Counted from the first letter of the stretch, positions 51,612-60,562 are shown. The stretch: 64,000 nucleotides of DNA from Acidobacteriota bacterium (GCA_013289685.1 JABCZL010000003.1:186001-250000); one strand, 5' to 3'. Translations and numbers: made by a program. Notes: generated from the sequence alone by a model not told the origin.

Positions 51612-52321
51612 CAGCGCCTCACCTCGACGGCCGGAGCCTGCGCCTGGCTATGCTCCACGGCATTCAGCACTTCGAGGGCAAAATCATCGCTTCGGGCCGC
51701 GAACTCGCGGATCGACGCACCAATCAGGTTATAGGCAATCACGGCAGGAATGGCAGCCACCAATCCCGCAGCCGTCGTAATCAAAGCTTCGGAAATGCCG
51801 GGAGCCACCGCCCGCAACGTCGCAGCGCCCGCCGTCCCCAGTCCGTGAAACGCATCAATGATGCCCCACACCGTTCCAAAGAGCCCGACAAACGGCGTCA
51901 CCGCAGCCGTAATCGCCAGCCATGGCACATTCCGCTCCAGCCGCGTAATTCCTTCCGACGCCCCAATCTGCATCCCGCGCTGGATCGACAACAGATTCCG
52001 CACGGTCCCCGACGTCTGGGCTTGCCGCTTGAATTCTTCGTACCCACCTTCAAAAACCCCAACCAGCGGGCTGGGCTTGAACTGCTCCGCCACAGCAGCA
52101 ATATCCTGCAAACGCTGGGCCTTGCGAAACGCGCGCACAAATCGCCCGCTCTGCGCCCGGGCGCGCCGCAGCAGGCTCCATTTGGTCAGGATGATGGACC
52201 AGGAAATCAGGCTGAACGCCAGCAGCACAAGCAAGACCAGCTTGGCGATCGCACCACTGTTGGAGATCATGTCGACGATTTCGCCGCCGACGAACGCTGC
52301 TAGCAAGGGGAAGACATGCAT
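51611..52321 (-). CDS. tolQ: TolQ/ExbB family proton-channel subunit
   Basis: 236 residues from ATG 52321. Three membrane helices (about 20-45, 130-150, 170-195) with the MotA/TolQ/ExbB signature GITRLERNVPWLAITAAVTP, FVGLFGTVWGIIDAFHGLG and APGISEALITTAAGLVAAIP. The frame is open for 48 codons upstream but without family similarity. An in-frame ATG (52270) is a shorter alternative. Stop overlaps tolR start. Confidence 0.93.
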   Translation of the reverse strand: MHVFPLLAAFVGGEIVDMISNSGAIAKLVLLVLLAFSLISWSIILTKWSLLRRARAQSGRFVRAFRKAQRLQDIAAVAEQFKPSPLVGVFEGGYEEFKRQAQTSGTVRNLLSIQRGMQIGASEGITRLERNVPWLAITAAVTPFVGLFGTVWGIIDAFHGLGTAGAATLRAVAPGISEALITTAAGLVAAIPAVIAYNLIGASIREFAARSDDFALEVLNAVEHSQAQAPAVEVRR

Positions 52322-52427
52322 TGCGTTTTGGGAGAATGCCTGCCTTTGATTATAGATGAAGCCGGCCGCATACTTTTCCGCACGTACCCGATCCGCCAAC
52401 GAAATATTTGCAGCGATGCATCCGGCG

Positions 52428-52961
52428 TCAGTGGCTCGCCCGAGGATCGCTATTCGTAAAGCCAAACTGCACCGCCATCGAATCCAGGTATGGCGAATCC
52501 AGCGGCGTGAAATGAAGATCCTTCACCTGGATCACGACATAAAAATCGTCAACCTTCATGATCCGCCGCGCCCGAATTGGCACCGGACTGAAGCGGTTCG
52601 GGTCCAACTTCCACAGATTGTTCCTAGCGTCCGGCGAAGGCTCCTGATCCGCCACCAGGACGTTGCTGTAGATGCGGTGACGCAGATCCGCGAGTTTCAC
52701 TTCCCAGAGTGTGATCTGGTTGCCGCCCACCAGTACGTGAGGCGTAACCGTCAACTCGTAGCGATCTTCCCCGCGAGAATCTTTGATGCGCTCGCGGTAG
52801 GAGGCATTCTCCGGCGTGAGCTTGACATCGAACGCGTCCTCCGTGACCCGGGTCGAACCATGGCGGAAGCTCTCTGCATATATCGTGGGCTCAGCCGTCT
52901 GCGCCACCGACGCTGCCACGATCAGCAATATTCCGGCAAGAGACCGCAGCGTTCGTGTCAT
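52428..52961 (-). CDS. Secreted protein of unknown function
   Basis: 177 residues from ATG 52961; its start overlaps the hpnG stop (ATGA), so translation is coupled. Signal peptide MTRTLRSLAGILLIVAASVAQ. The mature part is beta-rich (VTEDAFDVKLTPENASYRER, YELTVTPHVLVGGNQITLWE, RIMKVDDFYVVIQVKDLHFT) and ends in a short hydrophilic tail. No domain recognised. It is placed between hopanoid genes and the tol genes, so an envelope role is plausible inference. Confidence 0.7.
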   Translation of the reverse strand: MTRTLRSLAGILLIVAASVAQTAEPTIYAESFRHGSTRVTEDAFDVKLTPENASYRERIKDSRGEDRYELTVTPHVLVGGNQITLWEVKLADLRHRIYSNVLVADQEPSPDARNNLWKLDPNRFSPVPIRARRIMKVDDFYVVIQVKDLHFTPLDSPYLDSMAVQFGFTNSDPRASH

Positions 52962-53683
52962 CGAGGATTCGCCTCCGCCTCCGGAGCCTGCGCGATGATC
53001 CGATTCAGCGAACCGATCAGCCAATCGTTAAGTCCCGACACTGCCCGATTGCTGCCTTGTGCCAGCCGATTCACTTTCCTCCACAGCCACGGCCGCACCA
53101 CCACAAACCTGGCGAATCGCCCTTGTTGAAACCGTCCTTGCGCATCCACAAATCTTTCCATCTCAGGGAACGTGAAGTCGAATTCGTCGGAAATCGCCTT
53201 GACCACGGCAAACTTCAGGCCATGTGCTTCCGCAGCGCGCCAGACCGCAGCCGCTTCCATGTCCACCAGTTGCGCGCCGTAAGAATTCCTCAGCTTTGCC
53301 TTTTGCGCAGGACTCGCCACCGACCCGAAAGTGACCAGCACGCCCTTGCCTTCGCTCAGAGCTGCCCGGCTGCCATCGGTCACATCAATCACCTGCGCTG
53401 GCTGCAGCACGTCGCCGGCCTTCAGGCTGGGATCGAGCGCCCCCGCGAATCCTACGGAATAAATCACCGCCGGCGCGTAGAGTTCAATCATGGCGACTGC
53501 CGCCCGCCGCGCCGCCTCCGCCCCAATCCCCCCGCAGACCAGTACCACATCGGTGTCGTCCGCCAGAAAGCGGAACTTCCGCCCGCCATGCTCCCTCTCC
53601 TGGACTCTCCATCCCCACCCCTTCGACTTCATCAGCGGACGCACTTCCCGCTCCAGCGCCGCAATGATGCCGACCTTAAACAT
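52958..53683 (-). CDS. hpnG: Hopanoid-associated phosphorylase HpnG (MTA/SAH nucleosidase-like)
   Basis: 241 residues from ATG 53683 (MFKVGIIAALEREVRPL). PNP/UDP-phosphorylase superfamily; VCGGIGAEAARRAA, YSVGFAGALDPSLKAGDVL, LVDMEAAAVWRAAEAHGL and VVKAISDEFDF mark the active site. HpnG removes adenine from adenosylhopane to yield ribosylhopane (established for other bacteria). Length is slightly longer than usual, with a basic C-terminal stretch. Overlaps hpnA by 8 bases and the next gene by 4, all in one operon. Confidence 0.88.
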   Translation of the reverse strand: MFKVGIIAALEREVRPLMKSKGWGWRVQEREHGGRKFRFLADDTDVVLVCGGIGAEAARRAAVAMIELYAPAVIYSVGFAGALDPSLKAGDVLQPAQVIDVTDGSRAALSEGKGVLVTFGSVASPAQKAKLRNSYGAQLVDMEAAAVWRAAEAHGLKFAVVKAISDEFDFTFPEMERFVDAQGRFQQGRFARFVVVRPWLWRKVNRLAQGSNRAVSGLNDWLIGSLNRIIAQAPEAEANPR

Positions 53684-54662
53684 ATCCGTTCGACCGGAAC
53701 CACTCGACCGCGCGCCGCAATGCCCCTTCCACCGGCACAATCCGCCATCCCAATTCCCGCTCCGCTTTGCCGGAACTGGCAAACATCTTTTTCTTGCCCA
53801 TGCGGACCGTGTCAATCGTGGCGCGCGGTTCCCGCTTCAACAATCGTCCCGTAAAAGCCTCATCGATGACTCCGGTGGCAAACGCAAAAAAGTAAGGTAG
53901 CTTGATCTTCGGCGACGGCAACCCGGTGATGTTTCCAAGCTTGTCCAGAATCTGCTTCAGCGTTAGATCCTCTCCGCCCAAAATGTAGCGCTCGCCCGAT
54001 TTCCCTCTTTCCAAAGCGGCAACGTGGCCCAGCGCACATTCCCTCACATCGACTAGATTTAATCCTGTTTCCACATAAGCGGGAAACTTTCGCTTGAGAA
54101 AATCAAGAACGATGCGCCCGGTCGGCGTCGGCTTCACATCCTGTTCGCCCACCGGCGTCGTTGGATTCACCGTCACAACATGCATCCCACCGCGCCCCGC
54201 CTCCAGCGCCACCTGCTCCGCCATGAACTTCGAGCGCTTGTAGTGCCCGATCATGTCCGCAAGCGCCACGGGCGAATCCTCGTCCGCAGGATTTCCGTCA
54301 CCGGTGAACCCCACGGTCGCAACGCTGGAGGTGTACACCACGCGCCGCACTCCATTTTTTCGCGCCGCTTCCAGAATCGCCCGCGTGCCGTCGACATTGG
54401 ACTTATACATCTCCGCCGGATCGCGCACCCAAAGCCGGTAGTCAGCCGCCACGTGAAAAACGGTTTCGCACCCAGACATGGCTTTTTGCAGCGACGCAGA
54501 GTCGCGCAGATCTCCGGTGGCAGTCTCAGCCTTAAGACCTTCCAGATTACGCAGATTGCTCGTAGGACGCACCAACAGGCGCAGATCCGCGCCTTGATCG
54601 GCAAGCACGCGGGCGACGTGTGATCCCAGGAATCCGGTGGCGCCGGTGACGAAGGCTTTCAA
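53676..54662 (-). CDS. hpnA: Hopanoid-associated sugar epimerase/dehydratase HpnA
   Basis: 328 residues of the extended SDR family. NAD site FVTGATGFLGSHVARVLADQ at the N-terminus; YTSSVATVGFTGDG and GHYKRSKFMAEQVAL (catalytic Tyr-x3-Lys) are intact. VNPTTPVGEQDVKPTPTGRI is characteristic of HpnA. The start is TTG 54662, chosen because the encoded N-terminus matches the family exactly and no nearby ATG is in frame; GAGG lies upstream. Its precise reaction in hopanoid side-chain synthesis is not settled. Confidence 0.88.
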   Translation of the reverse strand: MKAFVTGATGFLGSHVARVLADQGADLRLLVRPTSNLRNLEGLKAETATGDLRDSASLQKAMSGCETVFHVAADYRLWVRDPAEMYKSNVDGTRAILEAARKNGVRRVVYTSSVATVGFTGDGNPADEDSPVALADMIGHYKRSKFMAEQVALEAGRGGMHVVTVNPTTPVGEQDVKPTPTGRIVLDFLKRKFPAYVETGLNLVDVRECALGHVAALERGKSGERYILGGEDLTLKQILDKLGNITGLPSPKIKLPYFFAFATGVIDEAFTGRLLKREPRATIDTVRMGKKKMFASSGKAERELGWRIVPVEGALRRAVEWFRSNGYV

Positions 54663-54684
54663 ACCAAGGCCTCAGTTCTCATGA

Positions 54685-55050
54685 CTACTTGTTTGCGTAA
54701 TGCTGAGCTCCGAGAAAATGCAGCGAGACGTACGGCTCGTCACCCACCACCCAACTATCGTGACCAGGAGGTCCGGGTGGAATGTAGAAGAGCATCCCCG
54801 CACGGAGTTCGTGAATCGTACCGTCCTCCATCGCGGCCGTGGCACAGCCGGAGAGCACCAGCCCCACATGTTCGACGTTGCAGCGCGACGCACCTACGCC
54901 CGGCCCCACGTGAACCGACCACTTCCACCCCGGCTCGTATGTAGCGCGGCCGATGGTCATGCCCCCAATGTGAACCAGTTCGAACTTTCCTTTTTCGAAC
55001 GTGCGCACCTCGTCAGGCTCTTCAAAACGCTTTAGCACTGTCTCCAGCAT
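54685..55050 (-). CDS. Small cupin-domain protein
   Basis: 121 residues from ATG 55050 (a GTG at 55065 would add five residues). One cupin barrel, with GWKWSVHVGPGVGASRCNVEH followed by VGLVLSGCATAAMEDGT and YIPPGPPGHDSWVVGDEPYV. Conserved His, Glu/Gly-Pro turns fit a metal-binding cupin, but residues are not canonical for a known enzyme. Located between shc and hpnA. Its role there is unknown; a regulatory or sensing function is inference. Confidence 0.8.
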   Translation of the reverse strand: MLETVLKRFEEPDEVRTFEKGKFELVHIGGMTIGRATYEPGWKWSVHVGPGVGASRCNVEHVGLVLSGCATAAMEDGTIHELRAGMLFYIPPGPPGHDSWVVGDEPYVSLHFLGAQHYANK

Positions 55051-55132
55051 CGGCACTACCACCACCGTCGAGGGAAATTATCAGCTGCCGACTGTCACTA
55101 CTTGTTCTGAACTGAGAACCGAGAACTGAAGG

Positions 55133-57112
55133 CTACTTCGCGCTCTTCTCCATGATTTTCGCGTACGTCGTCAGCGCGAGCAGCGGAAAGTATTCCCGGT
55201 AGAGGTGATACTTCAAATAGAACACGCGCGGGAATCCAGTGCCGGTGAAGAACGGCTCGTCCCACGATCCATCTTTTCTCTGCGTGCGCAGCAGGTAGGC
55301 AATGCCGCGCGCCACCGAATCGCTGCGAATGTCGTTAGCGGCGAGCAATCCCAGAATCGCCCAGGCGGTCTGTGACGGCGTGCTCTCACCCACCCCGCGC
55401 AAGTTCGGATCGTCGTACGATCCCACGGTTTCGCCCCACCCTCCATCGGCGTTCTGCACCATGCGCAGCCATTCCGCACCCTGCTGGATGCACGGCTCAT
55501 GCAAGTCAATTCCCATGGATTCCAGCCCGCGCAACACCAGCGCCGTGCCGTAGATGTAGTTCACGCCCCAGCGTCCGAACCAGCTTCCGTCCGGTTCCTG
55601 CTCCTTGCGAATAAAGCCAATAGCCCGCTTCACCGCCGGATGATTCTTGTCATACCCGTAAGTCGCCAGCATCTCGAGGATGCGCCCCGTAATATCCACG
55701 GTCGCGGGATCGAGCATGGCGTTGTGATCGGCAAACGGAATATGCTCGAACACCATCTTGTCGTTATCTTTGTCGAACGACGCCCAGCCGCCGTTTTTGC
55801 ACTGCATGGAAAAAATCCAGTCAATGGCGCGCTGTACCGATTCCCGCTGGTAGCGTCCGTTAGGATGTTCGACGCGGCTCAGCCCCAGGCAAACCATCGC
55901 GCTGTCATCGACATCCGGATAAAACTCATTGTTAAACTCGAAGTACCAGCCGCCCGGCTGGCCCTGCTTGTTCTTCACTTTCCAGTCCCCCGCCTTGCGG
56001 ACTTGTTTTTGCAAAATCCAGTCGGCGCTCTTCACCATCCGCGGATCGTTTGCCGGAACTCCCGCCTCGCCCAGCGCGAACATCGCATAGGCCGTGTCCC
56101 ATACCGGCGACATGCAGGGCTGCATGCGGAAGGTGTCTTCCTCTTCGATCCCCAACTTCTCGAACTCATCCAGCGCGCGAATCACCTGCGGATCGTCGAG
56201 CGAATATCCCAGGCAGCGCAACGCGATGATGGCGTTCATCATCGAGGGATAAATTGCGCCCAGCCCGTCGCTCATCTCAAAGCGCTCGAGCATCCACTTC
56301 TCCGCGCTCTTCAGCGCGATCGAACGCAGTGGCCGCACATGCACGCGTTCAAACCAGTGTGTCATGCGGTCCAGCACCAGGAAAAAATTACGCCACGACA
56401 CCAGCTTCTTCGACCAATGCAGGTGCATGCGCGACTTCTGCATCCCGCCCACAAACAGTTCTTCCACGCCCATTTCGCGCGGAATCTTTTTGAACGGCTT
56501 CTTGGCGTAGCAGATCGAGAGCGGCACCAGAATGGCGCGCGACCACGAGGATATCTCGTAGATATTGAACCAGAACCAGTTGGGAAACAGCACGATCTCC
56601 GGCGGAATCGCCGGAACCGCGTCATAGTCATACTGCCCAAAGAAACAAAGATAGATCTTGGTGAATGTATTGACTTCGGTGACGCCGCCCAACTCCAGGA
56701 TCTTCTTGCGGGCGCGCTGCAATGCGGGATGATCGGCCGTGTATCCCGCCAACTTCAAACCGAAGTAGGCCTTCACCGAAGCGCTGATGTTTGACGGCCC
56801 GGCGGCGTAGATGCTCCAACCTCCGTCTTCATTCTGATGCCCCAGAATCCAGTTCGCCGCCTTCTGAAATCGTTCCTGGTTCCCAGTCCCCAGCAGCGTG
56901 TGCAGCAGAATGTAATCCGACTCAAGCGTGGTGTCAGCTTCAAGTTCTCCGCACCAGTACCCTTCTTCATATTGCTGCGAGAACAGAAACTTCCGCGCAG
57001 CCGTGATCGCGGCGCCTACGCGGCTGCCCAGTTCCTCGATTTTGCCGAAGCGAAGCTGTGGGTTCGAACCAAGTGCGGAAGCTTGACTAGGGTTGGGGGA
57101 GTTTGCATCCAT
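55133..57112 (-). CDS. shc: Squalene-hopene cyclase
   Basis: 659 residues, cyclises squalene to hopene in one step at the membrane. The catalytic acid motif DVDD lies at about 400-403 (FYPDVDDSAM), preceded by QPCMSPVWDTAYA. QW repeats are visible (GYWCGELEADTTLE, GGWSIYAAG, GGWYFEFN, GSWFGRWG, GGWGETVG, GSWDEPFFTG). An in-frame TTG at 57115 precedes the ATG chosen. First large gene of the hopanoid block, downstream of ispH and a coiled-coil mini-gene. Confidence 0.96.
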   Translation of the reverse strand: MDANSPNPSQASALGSNPQLRFGKIEELGSRVGAAITAARKFLFSQQYEEGYWCGELEADTTLESDYILLHTLLGTGNQERFQKAANWILGHQNEDGGWSIYAAGPSNISASVKAYFGLKLAGYTADHPALQRARKKILELGGVTEVNTFTKIYLCFFGQYDYDAVPAIPPEIVLFPNWFWFNIYEISSWSRAILVPLSICYAKKPFKKIPREMGVEELFVGGMQKSRMHLHWSKKLVSWRNFFLVLDRMTHWFERVHVRPLRSIALKSAEKWMLERFEMSDGLGAIYPSMMNAIIALRCLGYSLDDPQVIRALDEFEKLGIEEEDTFRMQPCMSPVWDTAYAMFALGEAGVPANDPRMVKSADWILQKQVRKAGDWKVKNKQGQPGGWYFEFNNEFYPDVDDSAMVCLGLSRVEHPNGRYQRESVQRAIDWIFSMQCKNGGWASFDKDNDKMVFEHIPFADHNAMLDPATVDITGRILEMLATYGYDKNHPAVKRAIGFIRKEQEPDGSWFGRWGVNYIYGTALVLRGLESMGIDLHEPCIQQGAEWLRMVQNADGGWGETVGSYDDPNLRGVGESTPSQTAWAILGLLAANDIRSDSVARGIAYLLRTQRKDGSWDEPFFTGTGFPRVFYLKYHLYREYFPLLALTTYAKIMEKSAK

Positions 57113-57214
57113 CAACTGATTGCTCCATTCATCCTATCGAACCACTGGTCATCCTGAGGCCGTAGTCGAGGCGAGTTCATTTCCTGCAAGCCCCGGCGCC
57201 AGGAGCGACGCAAG

Positions 57215-57409
57215 TCATTTCTCGCCACCTTCCAAGCGTGTAATGCGTTGTTCGTGGATTTGTGCGATATGCAGCAAGCGGGCCGTGCCTTCGGCGATGT
57301 CTCTTGAAAAATCGCGGATGCTCTGCAAGTCGCGAGTCAAAAGCTCCACCGTTTGTGTCAGAGCTTCGTGCCGCTCGGTTAACCGATCAAGGCGTTCGTC
57401 AATCTTCAT
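57215..57409 (-). CDS. Small coiled-coil protein
   Basis: 64 residues with a continuous heptad pattern (MKIDERLDRLTERHEALTQT, LLTRDLQSIRDFSRDIAEGT) and no membrane segment. GGGAGGTGA just upstream of the ATG is one of the best ribosome sites in the window, which supports the gene. Sits 37 bases after ispH and 102 before shc. Such short coiled-coil proteins are frequent hypothetical genes in Acidobacteria (recalled). Function unknown. Confidence 0.72.
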   Translation of the reverse strand: MKIDERLDRLTERHEALTQTVELLTRDLQSIRDFSRDIAEGTARLLHIAQIHEQRITRLEGGEK

Positions 57410-57445
57410 CGCTCACCTCCCGCAAATACACATCCAAATTCCGAA

Positions 57446-58435
57446 CTAGTCTGCGGTCGCATTGGCCGGAGCGGCGGCGATCGCCCCAACAATCTCTGGC
57501 GGCAGACCGAAGCGCACGTTCTCCGGCATCACTTCCAGTTCCTGCATGTTGTCAAATCCCTTGTCGCGCAGAAAAGCCACGGTCTCCTCGACCAGGCATT
57601 CCGGCGCAGAAGCGCCAGCAGTCAGCGCAATCGTCTTCACTCCCTTCAACCATTCGGTCTCAATGTCGTTGCAGCTATCGATGAGGTGCGCATTCGTGCC
57701 CAGGTTGCGCGCCACTTCCACCAAGCGGTTGGAGTTGGAACTGTTTTCCGAGCCTACGACCAGCAGCAGGTCCGCTTCGGAAGCCACCTGCTTCACCGCG
57801 ACCTGCCGGTTTTCCGTGGCATAGCAAATATCCTGCGCCGCCGGCCCTTGGATGTTGGGAAACTTCTTCTTCAGCGCAGCGATAATGTCTTTGGTCTCAT
57901 CCAGGCTAAGGGTGGTCTGCGTCAGATAAGCGACGCGGTTCGGGTCTGGTACGCTGAGAAATTCCACTTGCTGCGGCGATCCCACCACTTGGGTCACCAG
58001 CGGAGCCTCACCCAGCGTTCCCACCACTTCATCGTGATCTTTATGCCCGATCAGGATCAGCGAGTAACCTTCTTTGGCGAACTTCACGGCTTCTACGTGG
58101 ACTTTGGTCACCAGCGGACAAGTCGCATCAATCACGCGCAGACCGCGCCGCGCGCTGTGTTCGCGCACTTCCGGAGAAACTCCGTGTGCGCTGTAAATAA
58201 TGCGCTCGCCGTTGGGCACTTCGTCCTCACTGTCGACAAAGATCGCGCCCTTGCCGCGCAGTTCCTCGACGACAAAGCTGTTGTGGACAATCTCCTTGCG
58301 CACATAAATCGGCGGCCCAAACGCCTCAAGAGCGATACGGACCACATCAATCGCCCGCACCACTCCCGCGCAGAACCCCCGCGGCTTGAGCAACAGTAAA
58401 GTCTTGCCGTCAGTTTTCGTTAGAATTCCAGCCAT
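57446..58435 (-). CDS. ispH: 4-hydroxy-3-methylbut-2-enyl diphosphate reductase IspH/LytB
   Basis: 329 residues from ATG 58435. The last MEP-pathway enzyme, making IPP and DMAPP. The three Fe-S cysteines are in LKPRGFCAGVVRAI, VIDATCPLVTKVHVEA and AGASAPECLVEE; the active-site Glu/Thr region and IYVRKEIVHNSFVVEEL are also present. It directly precedes shc on the same strand and would supply isoprenoid precursor for hopanoids. A run of alanine (GAIAAAPANATAD) ends the protein. Confidence 0.96.
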   Translation of the reverse strand: MAGILTKTDGKTLLLLKPRGFCAGVVRAIDVVRIALEAFGPPIYVRKEIVHNSFVVEELRGKGAIFVDSEDEVPNGERIIYSAHGVSPEVREHSARRGLRVIDATCPLVTKVHVEAVKFAKEGYSLILIGHKDHDEVVGTLGEAPLVTQVVGSPQQVEFLSVPDPNRVAYLTQTTLSLDETKDIIAALKKKFPNIQGPAAQDICYATENRQVAVKQVASEADLLLVVGSENSSNSNRLVEVARNLGTNAHLIDSCNDIETEWLKGVKTIALTAGASAPECLVEETVAFLRDKGFDNMQELEVMPENVRFGLPPEIVGAIAAAPANATAD

Positions 58436-58692
58436 TGAACCCCGCTTGTCAGATCTCTGCACCTAAGAACTGCCACAAAACCCTTGCCTTCAGGGTACAC
58501 GATCCCCATTGTGGCGATACTAATAAACTACCGGAAAGTACCGGGATGGTCAACGTAAGCCACAGAAAGCGCTGGGATTAGCAGCGAATGGGGAATTCCA
58601 GCCTGCGAACGGATCGCGGCTGCCTCGGAGAAATCCGAGGCCCGGAAGTCGGGGACAGTGGCGCCCGAACCGAATGTCTATCGAGTGGCAGC

Positions 58693-58714
58693 GTCTCGGT
58701 TTGAAAACTGAGAC
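58693..58714 (-). terminator. Hairpin just after the adenylate kinase stop
   Basis: Arms GTCTC-A-GTTT and AAAC-C-GAGAC, read on the minus strand, pair around a 2-base loop with one mismatch, 7 bases after the stop of the kinase gene. There is no U-tract. The surrounding gap (58436-58720, 285 bases) contains no ORF with coding character and no tRNA; the rest is featureless to me. Confidence 0.45.
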
Positions 58715-58720
58715 TCTACC

Positions 58721-59506
58721 CTAGCGGCGATTCTCTCCGGCATTCCAGAGCTTCTGAGCGTGCACTTTAATCCGCCGTGACTCCATCTCGACAACGGTCC
58801 TGTCGAAAATTTCGTCCGGAGGGCCTGAAGCCTCTATCTGCACCAGCAAGCCAAGTTTCTTGTAGAACTCGATCAGCGGGGCGGTGCTCCGCTCATAAGT
58901 TTCCAGACGCACTTTGATTGAGTCCGGCCGGTCGTCTTCGCGCTGAAACAGCTTTCCGTCACAGCGATCGCAGCACCCCTCAACTTTCGGAGGCCGTTCG
59001 GTCAGGTGGTACACCGCCTTACACTTCTCGCACGTCCGGCGTCCGCCGAGCCGGGTCACGATTGCGCTCGCCGCCAGCTCATAGCTCAGAACGGCGGACA
59101 GCATTATTCCTTCGGTGTCCAGTAGTTGCTTCAGCGACTCCGCCTGCCCGAGAGTGCGCGGAAATCCATCGAGAATGAAGCCGCCGCCGCAATTCAAGCA
59201 AGCGATTCGCTCCCGCACCATCTCCCACACGGTGGAATCGGGCACCAGAGCGCCGCGACGCATGTATCCCAGGGCTTCCTTTATGGCAGGGCTCTGCTCG
59301 CACTCGCTCCGGCTCCCCGCCGCGCGGAAAACGTCGCCGGTCGAGAGGTGACAGGCGCCCAGTCGCTGGTTCAGCAGATCCGCCTGGGTTCCTTTGCCGA
59401 CGCCCGGCGCTCCCAGCAGCACAAGCCTCCAGGGTGTTTGAACGTTCGCTGACGTGACCTCGCAATGGGCCGAAGGCCCTTGCAGCCACGCCACCCGATC
59501 CTTCAT
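58721..59506 (-). CDS. adk: Adenylate kinase, zinc-LID type with N-terminal extension
   Basis: 261 residues from ATG 59506. The P-loop RLVLLGAPGVGKGTQADLLN begins only at about residue 28; standard Adk starts at that motif. Other elements are normal: HLSTGDVFRAA, GFILDGFPRTLGQAE, and the LID, which carries four Cys for zinc (TCEKCKAVYHLTERPP, GCCDRCDG). Catalyses ATP + AMP = 2 ADP. No in-frame ATG, GTG or TTG was found between 59506 and the P-loop. In-frame starts further up (ATG 59521, GTG 59569) would lengthen the extension. The gene is not in a ribosomal-protein operon, so it may be a second copy. Confidence 0.85.
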   Translation of the reverse strand: MKDRVAWLQGPSAHCEVTSANVQTPWRLVLLGAPGVGKGTQADLLNQRLGACHLSTGDVFRAAGSRSECEQSPAIKEALGYMRRGALVPDSTVWEMVRERIACLNCGGGFILDGFPRTLGQAESLKQLLDTEGIMLSAVLSYELAASAIVTRLGGRRTCEKCKAVYHLTERPPKVEGCCDRCDGKLFQREDDRPDSIKVRLETYERSTAPLIEFYKKLGLLVQIEASGPPDEIFDRTVVEMESRRIKVHAQKLWNAGENRR

Positions 59507-59731
59507 ATTTTGTGGGCTCATCCTTCTGCTATATCGGATGGCACCTCGGCTCTCAGTGACAGGGATCACAAACGATGTCTCTCCGGATCACTGCGTTCCA
59601 CCGGACCGTTAAAACGCAACTTCCCCGGCATGGCCCTCTCGTGCCCCCTGCCCCCCTCCCCGTGCCATTGTGATCGCACTCTGGTTATCGCAGGATAGTA
59701 ACGTCATCGCGCAGACTTCCAGGTCAGCGAT

Positions 59732-60553
59732 ATGTTAGAGCGAAAACCAAGACCGACGGTAGGCAACCTGCAGGCCCCAGTAGCCTCAGAGAATCCCCAA
59801 CGCGGCAGGCTGCTGCTGGCGCTGGTCCTTTTGCTGGCTGCGCTCGCCGGGGTTTTGTTGGGCGACCGGCAGTTCTGGTTCGGTTCTGAGCAATCGCTGC
59901 TGGACTCGGACGGAACTGAGCCCGCGGTCGCGTCCAAAACGGTAGCGAAAGCCGCTCCGGCACCCGCCCGGCAAGCGCCCTCCGCCGCAGCCGTCAACGC
60001 AAAAAAGCAGATTCCTACCGCCAAGACCTCCACCGAACCGAAACCAGCCGAAGCGCCGGTCGTAGCCACCAAGCGCACGGTGCTGCCTCCGCTGGATGTT
60101 GAAGTAGTGGCGGGTAACAAACACAGTAAGATTCATCCCGGCAGCAAGTCTTCAAAGGTCGAGATCACGAGTCCGGAAGTGGCCGCTCCCTCTGACTTTG
60201 CGGCGGCAACCAATGCAGCCGAGCGCGAGCGGATGTCAACCGAGACCCCACAGGCGTCCTACCCGCTGCTGGCGCAACACATGAAAGTGCAGGGATCGGT
60301 GGTATTGCAAGCCATCATCGGTGCCGACGGCGTCGTTCAGGATATCCACGTAGTGAGCGGGCCCGCCATTCTGGCCTCCGCGGCCCGGCAAGCGGTAAGC
60401 GAGTGGCGCTTCAAGCCGGTCCTGCAGAACGGCCGGGCGGTCGAGACCAAGGCCGACATCACGGTAAACTTCACCATCAAGGTCGCCGACGGTTCTGAAA
60501 AGATCACTGTGGCCGAGAGTCGCGCCTCAGACAACCTGATCATCACTCGTTAG
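59732..60553 (+). CDS. TonB-family protein
   Basis: 273 residues. Cytoplasmic N-terminus, membrane helix (about 25-45; GRLLLALVLLLAALAGVLLG), an Ala/Pro/Lys-rich periplasmic linker (about 60-155) and a TonB C-terminal domain (about 175-255; YPLLAQHMKVQGSVVLQAII, GVVQDIHVVSGPAI, AVSEWRFKPVLQNGRAVETK). No ExbB/ExbD genes are adjacent. Third TonB/TolA-like protein in the window. Divergent from the adenylate kinase gene; ends 9 bases before the recN stop (convergent). Confidence 0.85.
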   Translation: MLERKPRPTVGNLQAPVASENPQRGRLLLALVLLLAALAGVLLGDRQFWFGSEQSLLDSDGTEPAVASKTVAKAAPAPARQAPSAAAVNAKKQIPTAKTSTEPKPAEAPVVATKRTVLPPLDVEVVAGNKHSKIHPGSKSSKVEITSPEVAAPSDFAAATNAAERERMSTETPQASYPLLAQHMKVQGSVVLQAIIGADGVVQDIHVVSGPAILASAARQAVSEWRFKPVLQNGRAVETKADITVNFTIKVADGSEKITVAESRASDNLIITR

Positions 60554-60562
60554 CCATTAGCC

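Noticed and set aside
58681-58735. tRNA-like stem-loop resembling an anticodon arm
   Set aside because: The hairpin alone looks like an anticodon arm, but no T-arm (GGTTCGAATC) or acceptor stem can be formed, and one side runs into the adenylate kinase gene.
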